From Chrysolina oricalcia (lineage: Eukaryota; Arthropoda; Insecta; Coleoptera; Chrysomelidae): a stretch of DNA of 64,000 nt. Below the pieces are notes generated by a model, which did not search any database, was not told where the DNA came from, and worked only from the letters and a program-made list of their open reading frames with translations. The position numbers and the translations under genes are program-made. The DNA lies in NCBI GenBank assembly GCA_944452925.2, contig OX101825.2, positions 18,491,371-18,555,370 on the forward strand, read 5' to 3'. Positions within the stretch are counted from its first letter, which is position 1, and every line of letters begins with the position of its first letter. Shown here piece by piece: positions 45,200 through 56,362 of the stretch.

Positions 45200-47440
45200 T
45201 GAACTATTAGCACAACTCAGAAACTTGGAAGACAAAAGCGAAAGATTATTCAGAGCAGACGATAACGTTCAAGATCACATAGCAAATGGCTGTTAGACAC
45301 GCAATATATACCTTAAAAAATGCCTAGTCATAGCTCAAATCAGGATTTCAAAAATTTACCTACGAAAATATTCGGGAGTCTTTAAAATGAGAATTTTAAA
45401 TGAGTCGCTCTGTATATAATAGGCTAAATGTAGAAATTTGAATTGCTTAATCAATTTTTATTAGTAGTATGGAAATAATTATGATAAAGGTTCTGAAATT
45501 GAAGTGGCGAGTTAATACCCGGCATATTTTTTAAATTTGATTTCTTCATAACTTTATTATTGATGGACGCATTTCAAAGCAATTTTTACAGAATTCCTAA
45601 ATCTGAAGAAGAAAAATAATAACGCATTTCTTTTATTTATTGTGACACGTCATCCATTTTTCTGTAAAGCCAATAAAATCGAACCGAGGACATTCTATAC
45701 AATTTTAAATTTTCCGTGAACAAATTATAAAAACGGTTTCGCAATAAACTCGATAACTGAACAGTAAGCCTAGTTTATCGAAGAACCCGATTTATTCATT
45801 CCAAGCGACATTTTCTAGTGAATCACGCAAACCAGTTTAACACAAATATGTTCGAGAAATGACGTAATAGTCATGCATGCCACATGGAAATTCTTCACAA
45901 TCGGAATGATGTAAGACGAGCTGATTTATAGCCATATTCCTTTACCATTGAACGAATAAATCTCCATTTTGTGTTGCCAAAGCAGTTTCAAATTACAATT
46001 ACACAATACAATAAAAATTATGAAGATTGCACCGTTGAATACTGATGGCCGCATTGAAAACGTGGCTACTAAGAAAATCAACGTTTATTAGATCAACAAA
46101 ACGGATGCGATTATAGTCTTGTGAAGGTTCTACATCATTCCATACATAGTTACTAATCTAGTACTTCAAAGCCAGTGCAATCATAGTTTATTCACTACAT
46201 CATACTCTTCAATGATATCATCGATCAAAATAAAACAAGAAAATGATGAACGTTTTTAGTGAATGTTGAGAAAAATTACCTAAATATCCGATTAATTGAT
46301 GAGAATTCTGGAGAAAGCATTAGGTATTTTATTTGACAGAATATTTCCTGAACAGAAAATATTCGGTATTTTTTTTACTGTTCTGTATTATTCAATTACA
46401 ATGCCCATTTTTTAAAGTAAACCTGATTTGGTGCTGAAAATATCTGGGAATAGCTGAATTATCAGAGGAAATAAATGTAAAAAGTTAAAATTCAAAAGTT
46501 AAATCCTGTGTTCTTAGAAAACTCGTATAAAGTCGTGTATTGTTTGCTTCATCTAAAACAACATTATACCCAGTTAGATATTTGCTGAATAAAATGACAA
46601 AAGTATGCTCCAAATTTATTAACTTCTCGTTGTTATTGAAAAAAACAACGAATGCAATCAACAAGTTCACAAAGACAAAACAGATCAAGTTTTCTGAACA
46701 TACCGTTTTACTGCGACAGTTCGTAAACTTAGTTTTTGAGCACTGATCACAGTGAAGTAAGTTTTTGTGCAACTGTCAAAAAAAAAACTTGACTTGCATC
46801 TCTATTGACGCGTAACCTACGTAAACTACGCGTAACTACGGTTGACGGAAATAACAATTTTTTTTTCATCAATTATTTAATCAACATTTTTACATGTTTC
46901 TTGTCGCACCATTCACGAAATTGGTTATGTTTTCTCATATATGGAACTGGCCGGTAACATTGGCAAAATGCCAATGGGGCTTACTCCTGGCTAACCTAGC
47001 TTTGTTTTTTTTTTGGTAGGGGGGGTCAATCGACACGTCAACGTGTTTCTGAGCGTTCGGTGATCATCCCTGGTATTTTTTTATATTTTTAGGAATTTTA
47101 TTTTTCAACGCCCTACATATCCGATGGGGTATCGCTATCACTGCCATGATAAAGATCCATCTTATTGAAAATGAGTCGAAATTAAAATACGAACAAACTG
47201 TGTATGACAGTTAAACACGCGGCGTGCCAACAAACGATTTCTATAGTAACGACAGAGAAAGACGACTGGATGCTGTGAAATTGTATAGAAACTAGAAAGA
47301 ATTGATAAAATTTCATGAGAACAATGTCGATACTGTTCTCGGAGTGTGGAACCTAGAGATGGCGCTGGATACATACTGTAGTGTTTATCCCAGGAACTCC
47401 CAACAAATGCTGAAGTGGTCTTTCGGTTTAATTGGGAAAA
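45200..47440. other. No gene recognised
   Basis: AT-rich. CGGTTGACGG(A/T)AATAACAATTT occurs near 46834 and again near 48356, which suggests fragments of one dispersed repeat. Frames of 70-95 codons at 46485-46772 and 46540-46746 are antisense to each other and featureless. Confidence 0.4.
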
Positions 47441-47794
47441 CTAGCCTTCGCTGATGATGGGCAGAAACCATGAAACCGGCACGGAGGTGTTCCCCCAACA
47501 AAGTAGTTCTTCTAGAAAACTTTGCCAAGAATACAACAGATATAATTCAACGGTCGTAGGGGGTAGTAGTTGTTTGCTTTTAGAGACTTGCCGACGAATT
47601 CACCTATTGTATAGGTTACAGCGGAAGAGTGGATTATGTAATCCATTTTTAATTATTTTGTGGAGGAAATTCCCTTTTCAACATAAAATGAAGAAATATC
47701 TTTTTTGACTTAAAGCCAACATTTTTCAAGTTTTGATAACAGAGACGGATTTAGTCTCCGAAACGTCAACGTCGTTTAGAAACGAGAAGTATTA

Positions 47795-47993
47795 TTTAGT
47801 TATTTTGATCTTACAAACTCTCATTCACATGTTGTACAAAAAATATTGTTTGTATTTCATTTATAATGTTCGTGTTTTCATAGCATATTTGAGATCATTT
47901 TTGGACTCGATCTGCGGTCTCGCCCAAAAACTAACACTCTCATATGCCATTGAAAGACACTAATTTTATGCATTTAATACAAAAATAACTATT
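47795..47993 (+). repeat. Dispersed repeat, copy 1 (inverted copy at 49800-50010)
   Basis: TTGTACAAAAAATATTGTTT, then TTTTTGG...CTCG...GGTCTCGCCCAAAAA and ACACTCTCATATGCCATTGA are shared, inverted, with 49800-50010. Both copies show a short open frame with similar wording (LYKKYCLYF / LYKKCCLYF), most simply explained by shared ancestry rather than selection. The centre is a palindrome with CpG. Confidence 0.6.
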
Positions 47994-49799
47994 TTACGCT
48001 ATTATACATTTAGGCATATAAAAAAGACAGCATTTCATAATACGACGAAAATTAAAAATGTCATAAGATTTGATGATACCATTGCTAAATTTGTCAAAAT
48101 AACTGTTGTAGAAGAAACTTGTTAAGATACATTTTCGTAAAGAGCTTTTTTGTACTCGCGTATTCTGTTGAACTTGGCTGTGCCTCAATCAACAATATAC
48201 TTACACGTTCCTACAAAAAACAACTATTTTACGAAGTTGGCATCATTTATCTGAATATCGTGCATGGCATCACACGTTAAAAGGTAAGGGCTGCGTCTTC
48301 CCTAGCTCACACAAGTCTCTCGAAGACTTCCGAGGGTTGCGCGTAGGGTTGCAATCGGTTGACGGTAATAACAATTTCAACAAAAATTTTTTTTAACAAT
48401 ATTTATATTGATAATTACTTACTTCAAAGTTTATGGAAAAATATAATATTGCGATAACATAACCATAAATTATTCTCAACTTATAAGAAATGAGTGAAAA
48501 TAAGAAATATCAAGTCAAAAAGTTGAAGCATACTCTAGACCTTCAACATAATATGTCCTAGAGCCACAATAGGCCATTGGCCGCAATGGAGAGCCTGATA
48601 TGGGCCCACTCACGTTCAAAACCAGCCACTCTTTCGCCATATAAACAATTGGCAAAGCAAAGTTGTGCAATAATATTAAAAAAAAAAAAACAAAATTGTA
48701 AAGCAAAATGGAGTATCGAGCAATCAGCAAGTACCTTTATTTGGAGAGCTTAGAAAATATAAAGAGATGAAACGTCAGATTTTGAATCGGAAAATACTCT
48801 CTTATAAAACAGGAACAAAATAGAAATGTGAATGTGCATGAAAAGTTCAACAACATTCTTGTGGTCCCATTTTCAGATGTATTTGATTGTTTTCCTAAAA
48901 TCTACAAACTTTTGTCTAATTTAACCTATTTTGTAATATTCACCGTTATAGAAATGCCCATTTGAGCGACCTAAAAAAATTAGTAACGGAAAATTTCATA
49001 TACCTATAAATAAAAATTACGTCAAATAATAACACAGATTGCTCTCAATACATAAGTATAAATACTAACGTAAGGAAACCAAGACATGTGCATTACCAAA
49101 AATAATATCAGAATCACCAATATTTATAAATATAAACGAAAACTAATGCAACATGAGATGTGCTCTTGAAAAAAAGCTCTCCAACGAAAACAACTGATCA
49201 CCAGACCGGAACTAGATATCTAGTCAGAATTCGGTAAAAAAATGCGTTTGCGGGTCTCTACATTATATGATATTGTTTCTTGGTTTGTTTAATTGAAATG
49301 TCAAAATATTTTGATTATACTACAGTTCGTATAGAATTGAAACATCGATTCACTATGTGCGTTTATTTTTGATAGTTTTTTTAAGTATCCGACTGCGACA
49401 TGTCATAGTTATGAAGAAAATGACTGTTAAAATATTAAAGAAAATGAAGTATTTCACGTCCTTTTAGACACGAGTGTCTAGAGAAGTTTATAACCGTGTT
49501 ACATATTACATTTCTTTTTATATGAACTCATATTAAAACAACAAAACTATAATAATAATACTAAGAAACTAAGAAGACACGTAGGTAATATTGCCTGAAT
49601 ATGCGAGAATAAGAATGAGAAGTTGTCAAACTTTTCGAGGAATCTTTTATTTCACTTTCGTTTTTATTCATTTACAATAAATAATTCTGATACAAATGGG
49701 AATAATTTGAACAATCAAGATTTCAAACATAAAACTGAAAGTGACAGACAAGACCTAGAGTCTCATGCGAGTCTTCATGGATCATTAAACTGCTGAAAT

Positions 49800-50010
49800 C
49801 AAAATAGTTATTTTTGTATCAAGTGTGTAAAATGAGTGTTTTTTTAATTGCACATGAGAGTGTTAATTTTTGGTCGAGACCGTAGGTCGAGGCCAAAAAC
49901 TCTCTCGAATGTGCCATGAAATCACGAATTTTATACACGAAATACAAACAACATTTTTTGTACAACTGTGAATGTCTGAAATATATTAAAAATAAATAGT
50001 TCCAATACAT
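49800..50010 (-). repeat. Dispersed repeat, copy 2
   Basis: Reverse-complement relative of 47795-47993. The centre TTTTTGGTCGAGACC-GTA-GGTCGAGGCCAAAAA folds back, and GCACATGAGAGTGTT pairs with the distal AACTCTCTCGAATGTGC. It is a foldback MITE of about 200 bp. Confidence 0.6.
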
Positions 50011-50082
50011 CTTGACCAGGGTTCGTAAATATCATGATATTTATATAAATATCAAAATATCGGATATATATTGATATATATC

Positions 50083-50084
<2 letters not shown>

Positions 50085-50154
<70 letters not shown>
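50085..50154. repeat. (AT)35 microsatellite
   Basis: Uninterrupted AT dinucleotides for 70 bases, seeded inside the GATATATATC subterminal repeats of the hAT derivative. It probably grew by slippage from that motif. Confidence 0.9.
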
Positions 50155-50156
<2 letters not shown>

Positions 50157-50194
50157 AATTTGGATATTTATTAATTTGTTTATTTTAAACAAAA

Positions 50195-50369
50195 AAACCA
50201 AAAGTGAACCCCCTTCGGCTTTATCACAAGTGAGCAAATGTTTTTCAATGCGGAAAGGAATTCCTTGCATTTATTTCTTACATTTCTTGCATTTAGTCCA
50301 TTTCCCAGTATCACTGGCTTCATCTGCCAATTCAAATTTTACCCACACCGCACTTTTAGTTTTGGGCAT
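50195..50369 (-). pseudogene. BED zinc-finger exon of a hAT derivative
   Basis: MPKTKSAVWVKFELADEASD then TGKWTKCKKCKK, a stop, and MQGIPFRIEKHLLTCDKAEG. The Trp, Cys-x2-Cys and His-x3-Cys positions of a BED finger are all present, with one TAA between the halves. The finger would bind the element ends. No dimerisation or catalytic domain follows. Confidence 0.65.
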
Positions 50370-50768
50370 ATTCTTTATTTCTATTTTGATCAAATGCACT
50401 TTGCACCTATTACGGCTACAACGTGAACTGCGTTTGTTAATACGAACAGAAAAGCAGACACACGCGACCGCGACCGCACATAGTAAGGGGATTCACACAT
50501 CAAATAAATGGGATTCCCCGACAATTAACATCAAACCGAATGATTAGGGTGTTCCCACACCGATCTTTCTTGAATTTATAAAGAGATATCAACCTATTCA
50601 TCATAGTAATTTATACTGAGTGATATATATCCATGATATTAACTCCACCTCGCTTTTAATTTTAATATTTTACATTTTGTTTTGACTAAAATGTCTCAAC
50701 TTATTTCATAAGCATACTAATAATGGTGACATACGGGAGAATATCCAATAATAGAACTGTAGTTATGG

Positions 50769-50935
50769 GTAGAAAAAAATAGTATATTACGATACAAGTT
50801 TTATAAGACACCATTTTGTCGCACGCGTTGTTTGGAGTACGACGAGCGAAACGAGATGTGCTCCAAGAGAACAAGTGCGAAAATGTGTCTTATAAAACGT
50901 GTTTCATATACTATTTTTTTCTATTTGTCATTTTT
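50769..50935. repeat. Foldback MITE, ~75 bp arms
   Basis: GAAAAAAATAGTATATTACG and GTTTTATAAGACACCATTTT on the left have inverted partners on the right. The apex TTGGAGTACGACGAGCGAAACGAGATGTGCTCCAA pairs at its base. No coding content. It is one of several CpG-apex foldbacks in the window. Confidence 0.7.
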
Positions 50936-51053
50936 TTGTAGTTTTTTATATTGATAAATATTTAAAATTTGAAGGAAGCTGTCCGATAATTCGTTTGTTT
51001 ACATAAATTATTTCAATTTTGAATGCAAATATCAGTAAATTACCTTTTTTAAA

Positions 51054-51280
51054 ATGGCCGATGAAGAAAACTCAAGTTGCACCCTCCTGAATTGAGAGTA
51101 ATTGCTGTGAATGATTTGTTGCCCAAAAAATCTCGTTCAGTTTACGATGCCTCACCACACTCCCACTGCAGTCAAAATTACTTTTCAAACTATCAAACCA
51201 CTGAGCATATAAATGCCCGAGAAACCAGTCATTTAACAATTAAAGTTCATAATAACTGCACCATCCAAGGCAACACATAA
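51054..51280 (+). pseudogene. Possible Crypton scrap (N-terminus joined to C-terminus)
   Basis: MADEENSSCTLLN, then in a second frame VIAVNDLLPKKSRSVYDA, resembles the start of Crypton-type proteins (compare MSVDLLPKITQERYQKEY at 17578). It runs directly into ETSHLTIKVHNNCTIQGNT, which recalls the short Asn/Cys-rich tail of such proteins. The catalytic domain is absent. Short and uncertain. Confidence 0.3.
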
Positions 51281-51299
51281 CACCACAACATTCAAAGGT

Positions 51300-52835
51300 T
51301 ATTCTTCTTCTTTTATTTAATACCTGAAAATCCCATCCCTCTTGTCTGACATTCATCAGCAGTTGATGTTACCATTGTTATCAATGTCGAAAAAATTTAA
51401 AGTGCGTATTGAAATAAAAGCCATTTCGATACGCATTTGGGTTTCATAATTTTAGACTCCAAATAGAAAAAAAAACTTTTTGAGATTGATGGAAAAGTCA
51501 AGGCGGTCGTCACAAGAAGGATTACTGCTTGCTGATAGTAATGAACATTATCTGTGTCAGTTTGATAACAATACCGGCTTTGTAGATGCTTATCACTACG
51601 GAATAAAGAACATTCAAACAAACAAAGACTGATGATCATATTGTATTTTAGATACAATAGATACAATCTATTTGTTCATCCTCCAGGACGATTATCGAAC
51701 GAAATTAGTCAACCAAACACACTTTTTTGAAGTAGATACATCATTTCGTAAATATTTGCAAACTATTGAAAGTGGGTGAGCGATAAGATGCAAACAAAGA
51801 ATCGAGCGGGGCCCTTTTTTAAATCAATATGATAAACAGTGAAAACAAACCAAAATAAATAATCACAAATACGCGTATTCGATAAAAATTGTCAATATTG
51901 ATTTTTTGTCTTACTTGTTTATTTTCATTAGAGATAATCCAAAACACATACCGATCATACTCAATTTATTCCAAAGCTGTTTTTATTTGCGTAGCAGAAT
52001 TTCTATAGTTTGTAGATGAAATAAGGAACAAAGATACACTTTGAAGAAACATCTTGAAAAACGTCAACTTTAATATCAAATTGCCCATTATCACTTTTCA
52101 TATAATGACCAAACACATTTTCAAATGAGACTATGATGACATTGGATACGTTTCCAATTGAATCACCATTTTTCTAAAGTAGAAATCAGCAAAACTTCAA
52201 ATATAGGAATCATGTTTTACTAGACATGAATACCCCTTTTCCGTAATAAGGACTCAGGAATTGGCAAACATTGATTATTTGGACGCAATCGGCTAAAAAA
52301 TGCCACCTAACATTGAAACAATTTGTCGAGACATCTGGACCAAAAATAACTGAAAATATAGAAACGCCTTCCGAAATATTCCTCTATATTTTTTAGAACC
52401 GACTTTTGGAACACATAGTTTTTCATACGCAAAAAGCTGGGGGTAATCCCGATGGCTTTGTACCAACTGATATCACAGAAATAAAAAATTTCATTGTGTA
52501 GCACTAAGTTGGAACTAACTAAGTTAGTCCAGATGGCATTGTACTAGGTAACAAATTTGATTATGCCTCTTCGGCAAAAAACTGCTTCTTGGAATATCAT
52601 AAAAAAATGAGATGTTTTTATGTATGTGGAATAAAACATTTTCTCACAGTGTTCTCACTGTGAGCACTCCCTTCTAAAGCTCAATCAAAGGCAAATAAAA
52701 AAAAAATACTTTTGAATCTATTTAATAATCGTCTGCAACTAAATATTTGAATTTTTTTCTCAAAAAAATAATTCCGGCCTCAAAGGGTTAAAATCATTTC
52801 ACGAACGTATTTATTTATTTTATAGCAGTGCAGTA
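51300..52835. other. No gene recognised
   Basis: AT-rich, with opposing short frames only and no inverted repeats of note. Confidence 0.4.
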
Positions 52836-52846
52836 CACAGATACTT

Positions 52847-53317
52847 CTTAAAATATATTATGCCAGTTTTCACTGTCATCTGCGCTATGGTATACTTAAC
52901 TGGGGTTGTTCAACCAACATGGAGAGAGTTTTTATTCTACAAAAGTATGCGGTTAGGATTATATCCAAACTTGCATATAGAGATTCATGTAGATTAGCAT
53001 TCAAAAACCTGAAAATACTCACCTTGGCGGAAATATATATTTATGAAATATATATTTATGAAATATGTATATATGTGTACAAAAATAGGTCATTATTTGC
53101 TTCCAATCAAAACATTCATGGACATGAAACTAGATCCAAGAATCTATTGATGCCAGAAGCACACAGGTCCTCATTTTATCAGAAAAATCTTCAATTTATG
53201 GGCTGTAAAGTATTTAATTCACTAACCAAAGATATGCAGACATCCCCAAATCTCTTTATTTTCAAACAACGGGTGAAAGAGCTACTACAAGCGAGAATCT
53301 GTTATACATTGGAGTAA
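52847..53317 (+). pseudogene. LINE ORF2 C-terminal domain
   Basis: YYASFHCHLRYGILNWGCST then MERVFILQKYAVRIISKLAY and RDSCRLAFKNLKILTLAEIY. A local duplication gives IYIYEIYIYEICIYVYK. It then reads HGHETRSKNLLMPEAHRSSF and KVFNSLTKDMQTSPNLFIFK to the stop. This is the C-terminal region of jockey/CR1-like polymerases, open for 132 codons from 52919. The repeat of TATATTTATGAAATA (53035-53065) is an expansion not expected in the family. Confidence 0.8.
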
Positions 53318-53517
53318 TATTTCAATTGTCCCTGAATTGTAAATGTCTATTTTATCAATTTTTTTAATTCTATGAATTTTTTATGACATGATATTTTAAT
53401 TTGTTGACGTTCAGTCTGTATTATGTAATTCTCCACACGTGGCTTTGACGTATTCTTTTATTATTGTGCTATGTTTACTGTTTGTATTATACATGTACTT
53501 TTAAATTGAAGAAATAA

Positions 53518-53549
<32 letters not shown>
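53518..53549 (+). repeat. (ATT)n LINE tail
   Basis: About ten ATT units directly after AGAAATAA, forming the 3' terminus of the LINE. Confidence 0.9.
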
Positions 53550-54078
53550 CGACTACGATCCACTTCGAAACTGTTCCAAATTGAGAGAGATTCAAACGCC
53601 ACATTTTCGCGGGCTGACGTCACTTCAAAACGCCCTTGAGAGTCCTCTGTACAAGGAAGAATAATTGTTCCCAGTTTGAATCAGTGTACACAGGATTAAT
53701 CTTCTCTCTATACTATTCAGTCCAAATTAATGGAAAGGTACACTTGGTTTTGACAACAGACAGGCAAGTAGGCAATGTATGGAGATCTTGACGTCAGGAG
53801 ATTTTGACGTCACTTGTATTCGTCCAATGAAATACCAGTCATATTTCGCGCGAATTTAGCTAATATTTGAATTATACTCCGATCGTTTACTTTCTCTGGA
53901 TCAAACCCAATTAAAAAAAATTGAAACGTCCTTTTTACTTAGTTTGACTCGTCAATCTTTGGAAAAAAAATAAGCTATAGAGGTTTTTCCCCCACAAAAT
54001 AAAAGACGCGAATGGCCTATTAGTATATTGTACAATGAGCATGAAATGACATACATTTCCCACTAAATCTGGTACGTC

Positions 54079-56214
54079 AAAAGGATTTACTAATGTGGAG
54101 GAGAAAATAGGGGCTTTGAGGCTGGTCAGAAAATATTTATCCTTAAGACCCAGTGGAGTAAAGGGTGCATATGTGGAGCAAGGTTACATAGAACATAGCA
54201 TTTTCTATAAAAACAAAGTCTCAACAATTCGGTTACAGAATCACATGAATTTCCTAGCGGTTCTTTTATAAAAAAAACTTCTAACTACTAGTGGTCAACT
54301 TTTTTCTTTCAAAGTTTCGATAAAATTTCATGTCACATAATTTTTTCGGAAAATTCGTAAATTGCACTTTTAATTTTAATTACGTAAGATTATTGAAAAA
54401 AATTGTATGTTTGGCTTAGTTTTTTGTTGTGTATTGAGTTGTTGTTTGTACTTGTATGAACATTTTTCTCAATAAATAACTTAGTTCCAGCTTTTGCAAA
54501 AGCTCATTTTTCCTCGAACAATAAGCAGGCGTCATGGCCATAACCGCCTGTTCATAACTCCCTAGGGCTTTATGAGTGTATTTATAGCAAAATAAAATAA
54601 ACAGATAATATACACGTGAAAAGTAAAAGTTTTTTATTTTTTACAACATTGAATTTGTTCTATTTATCTACAAATAAATTATTGTCAGCCTCATGTGATA
54701 CTGTTCAACAAAGCCGTAAACTGATATTGTGTAATCATATGAGCCAAATAATAAAGTATCCCAAGTATTGCGAGCAGTTTTATACACAGCACTGTACATT
54801 TAAAAAATGATGGTTTTTCCCAATATTGAAATAAGTATCATAGTAAAATCTGACGAAGTTATTTTGCAATCGTCGCTCTTTAAAAATAGCGTTTACCTTA
54901 CTTCTGAAGCAATTTATTTCGTAACCAAATGAAAATGATTGGAATGAGTTCAATGCACTGAATACGTTCCCATATTGTCAAACTGGCAGTCTGATTTTGT
55001 TGGACATCAAACGTAACGGCGTTTTTGATACCCGTCACTGCAGGGTAGGTTGATTTCGATGTTTTGAGAAGATAAATTCAGAGTTCCATTAAGAAAAAGA
55101 AAGTCCTAGGATTCACAGGAACTGAAGAGAGCCGATGAAATATGTCAACAAATTAATTTCTCTTGAGTACCTATCACGGTATTTGTTATTGGCTGTCAAC
55201 TGCGACCCGGCAACACTGTAGTAGCACTTCTAGGCGCGAGTCGACCTTTGTAGGTCATTCGAAAACTTTCGAGACTGACTCATTCCTCGACAGTCTCCAA
55301 TGCATCGACCAGTATTAATTGCTTAATTTATCGAATTATTTAATTTATTTAATTACTTAATTTTTTCAGTACATAGGATTGAGCAAAATTTTGTACAGTA
55401 CAGGGAGTTGCGAAATTCATGACAAAAAATTCGGAAATCTTAATACAATCGTACATTTTATTGTAACTTATATAGTAAGGGTTATTAATTTCACCCCCTT
55501 GTAACATAGTGGTAGTATTGAAAAAAATACCCATATTGAACTATTTAACCTGCAAAATTTAAAGTTTGTACACTGATTCAGATTAAAGACAAAATTTAAA
55601 AACTTAATTTTACTTTCGTCCTTTAAAGGGTGATATCTCAAAGGGGTTGTCCTGAATTCTTATTAATGTTTCATTTCTATATTATTTGTTTATTTTACCT
55701 TTGCTATACATTCATAATGTTCATTGTACAATGATAAATGAAAGAGAAACTATAAAGAAATCAGTTATTTGGAAAATTTTCATACAAGTACAACAACAAC
55801 CCAACAAACAACAACAAACTAAGTCAAACAACTATTTTTTTTTAAATAATCTTACTCGATTTTTCCGGAAAAATTATGTGACTAGAAATCTTTGGATTTT
55901 CTTGAAACTTCAGAAGGAAACACTAGTACCTACTTGGAAGTTCTTTCATAATATAACCGCTAGGAAATTCATATGATTCTGTAACCGAATTTACTATCAT
56001 TGTTGACACATGTTTTTAGAGAAAATGCTGTGTTCTATGTAACCTTCCGCCACAGATGAACTCTTCAATTTTCCGTGAAATTTTAAAGTTTCATACGACG
56101 CGACGCACCGACCTCAATTAAAAAAGTACGTAAGAACAAATCTGAGATCCTCTACTCCACTGGGTCTTAAGGACAAATATTTTCTCCTGCTCCACGATAC
56201 TAAATCCTTCTAAG
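54079..56214. mobile_element. Long foldback element, ~430 bp arms, no transposase
   Basis: Left 54079-54490 and right 55745-56214 are inverted: AAAGGATTTA, CCTTAAGACCCAGTGGAGTA, TTCGGTTACAGAATCA, ATGAATTTCCTAGCGGTT and TTGTACTTGTATGAA occur in both. The 1.25 kb between the arms has no domain-bearing frame. Exact tips and target were not resolved. It is probably a deletion derivative of a long-TIR transposon. Confidence 0.7.
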
Positions 56215-56362
56215 TCGTTATAGTAATTTTCACCAGTTCATCTCTCCTCCAAAAACACCCATTATTAGAACTACTTAATGTAATAGATGAATTTCATCCG
56301 AAGCTTCTCTGATAAATGTATGGAACCTGATCTGCTGTCAAACCTTGAATTTTTTCGAAATA

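Larger units (their letters stand above)
50022..50650 (-). mobile_element. Second BED-retaining hAT derivative, truncated
   Basis: The left end CAGGGTTCGTAAATATCATG closely resembles the left end of 43069-44331 (CAGGGTTGGCAAATATCATG). Subterminal GATATATATCC repeats expand into a pure AT microsatellite. The right end stops at GATATATATCCATGATATT without the GCCAACCCTG tip, so no target duplication can be read. It contains a BED exon (50195-50369). Confidence 0.65.
52840..53550 (+). mobile_element. LINE 3' end, 5' truncated, with ATT tail
   Basis: The coding part ends at 53317, followed by about 190 bp of 3' untranslated sequence and a tail of TTA/ATT repeats (53518-53549). Severe 5' truncation with an intact 3' end is the normal outcome of target-primed reverse transcription. 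A microsatellite tail instead of poly(A) is typical of CR1-like and some jockey-like LINEs. Confidence 0.75.

Noticed and set aside
46485..46772. 95-codon minus-strand frame with Cys residues
   Set aside because: Overlapped by a 68-codon frame on the other strand and without a recognisable zinc-finger spacing.
50071..50547. 158-codon frame starting in the AT microsatellite
   Set aside because: The start is an artefact of the (AT)n run and the rest is antisense to the BED exon.
51397..51666. 89-codon minus-strand frame
   Set aside because: No motif and no matching structure around it.
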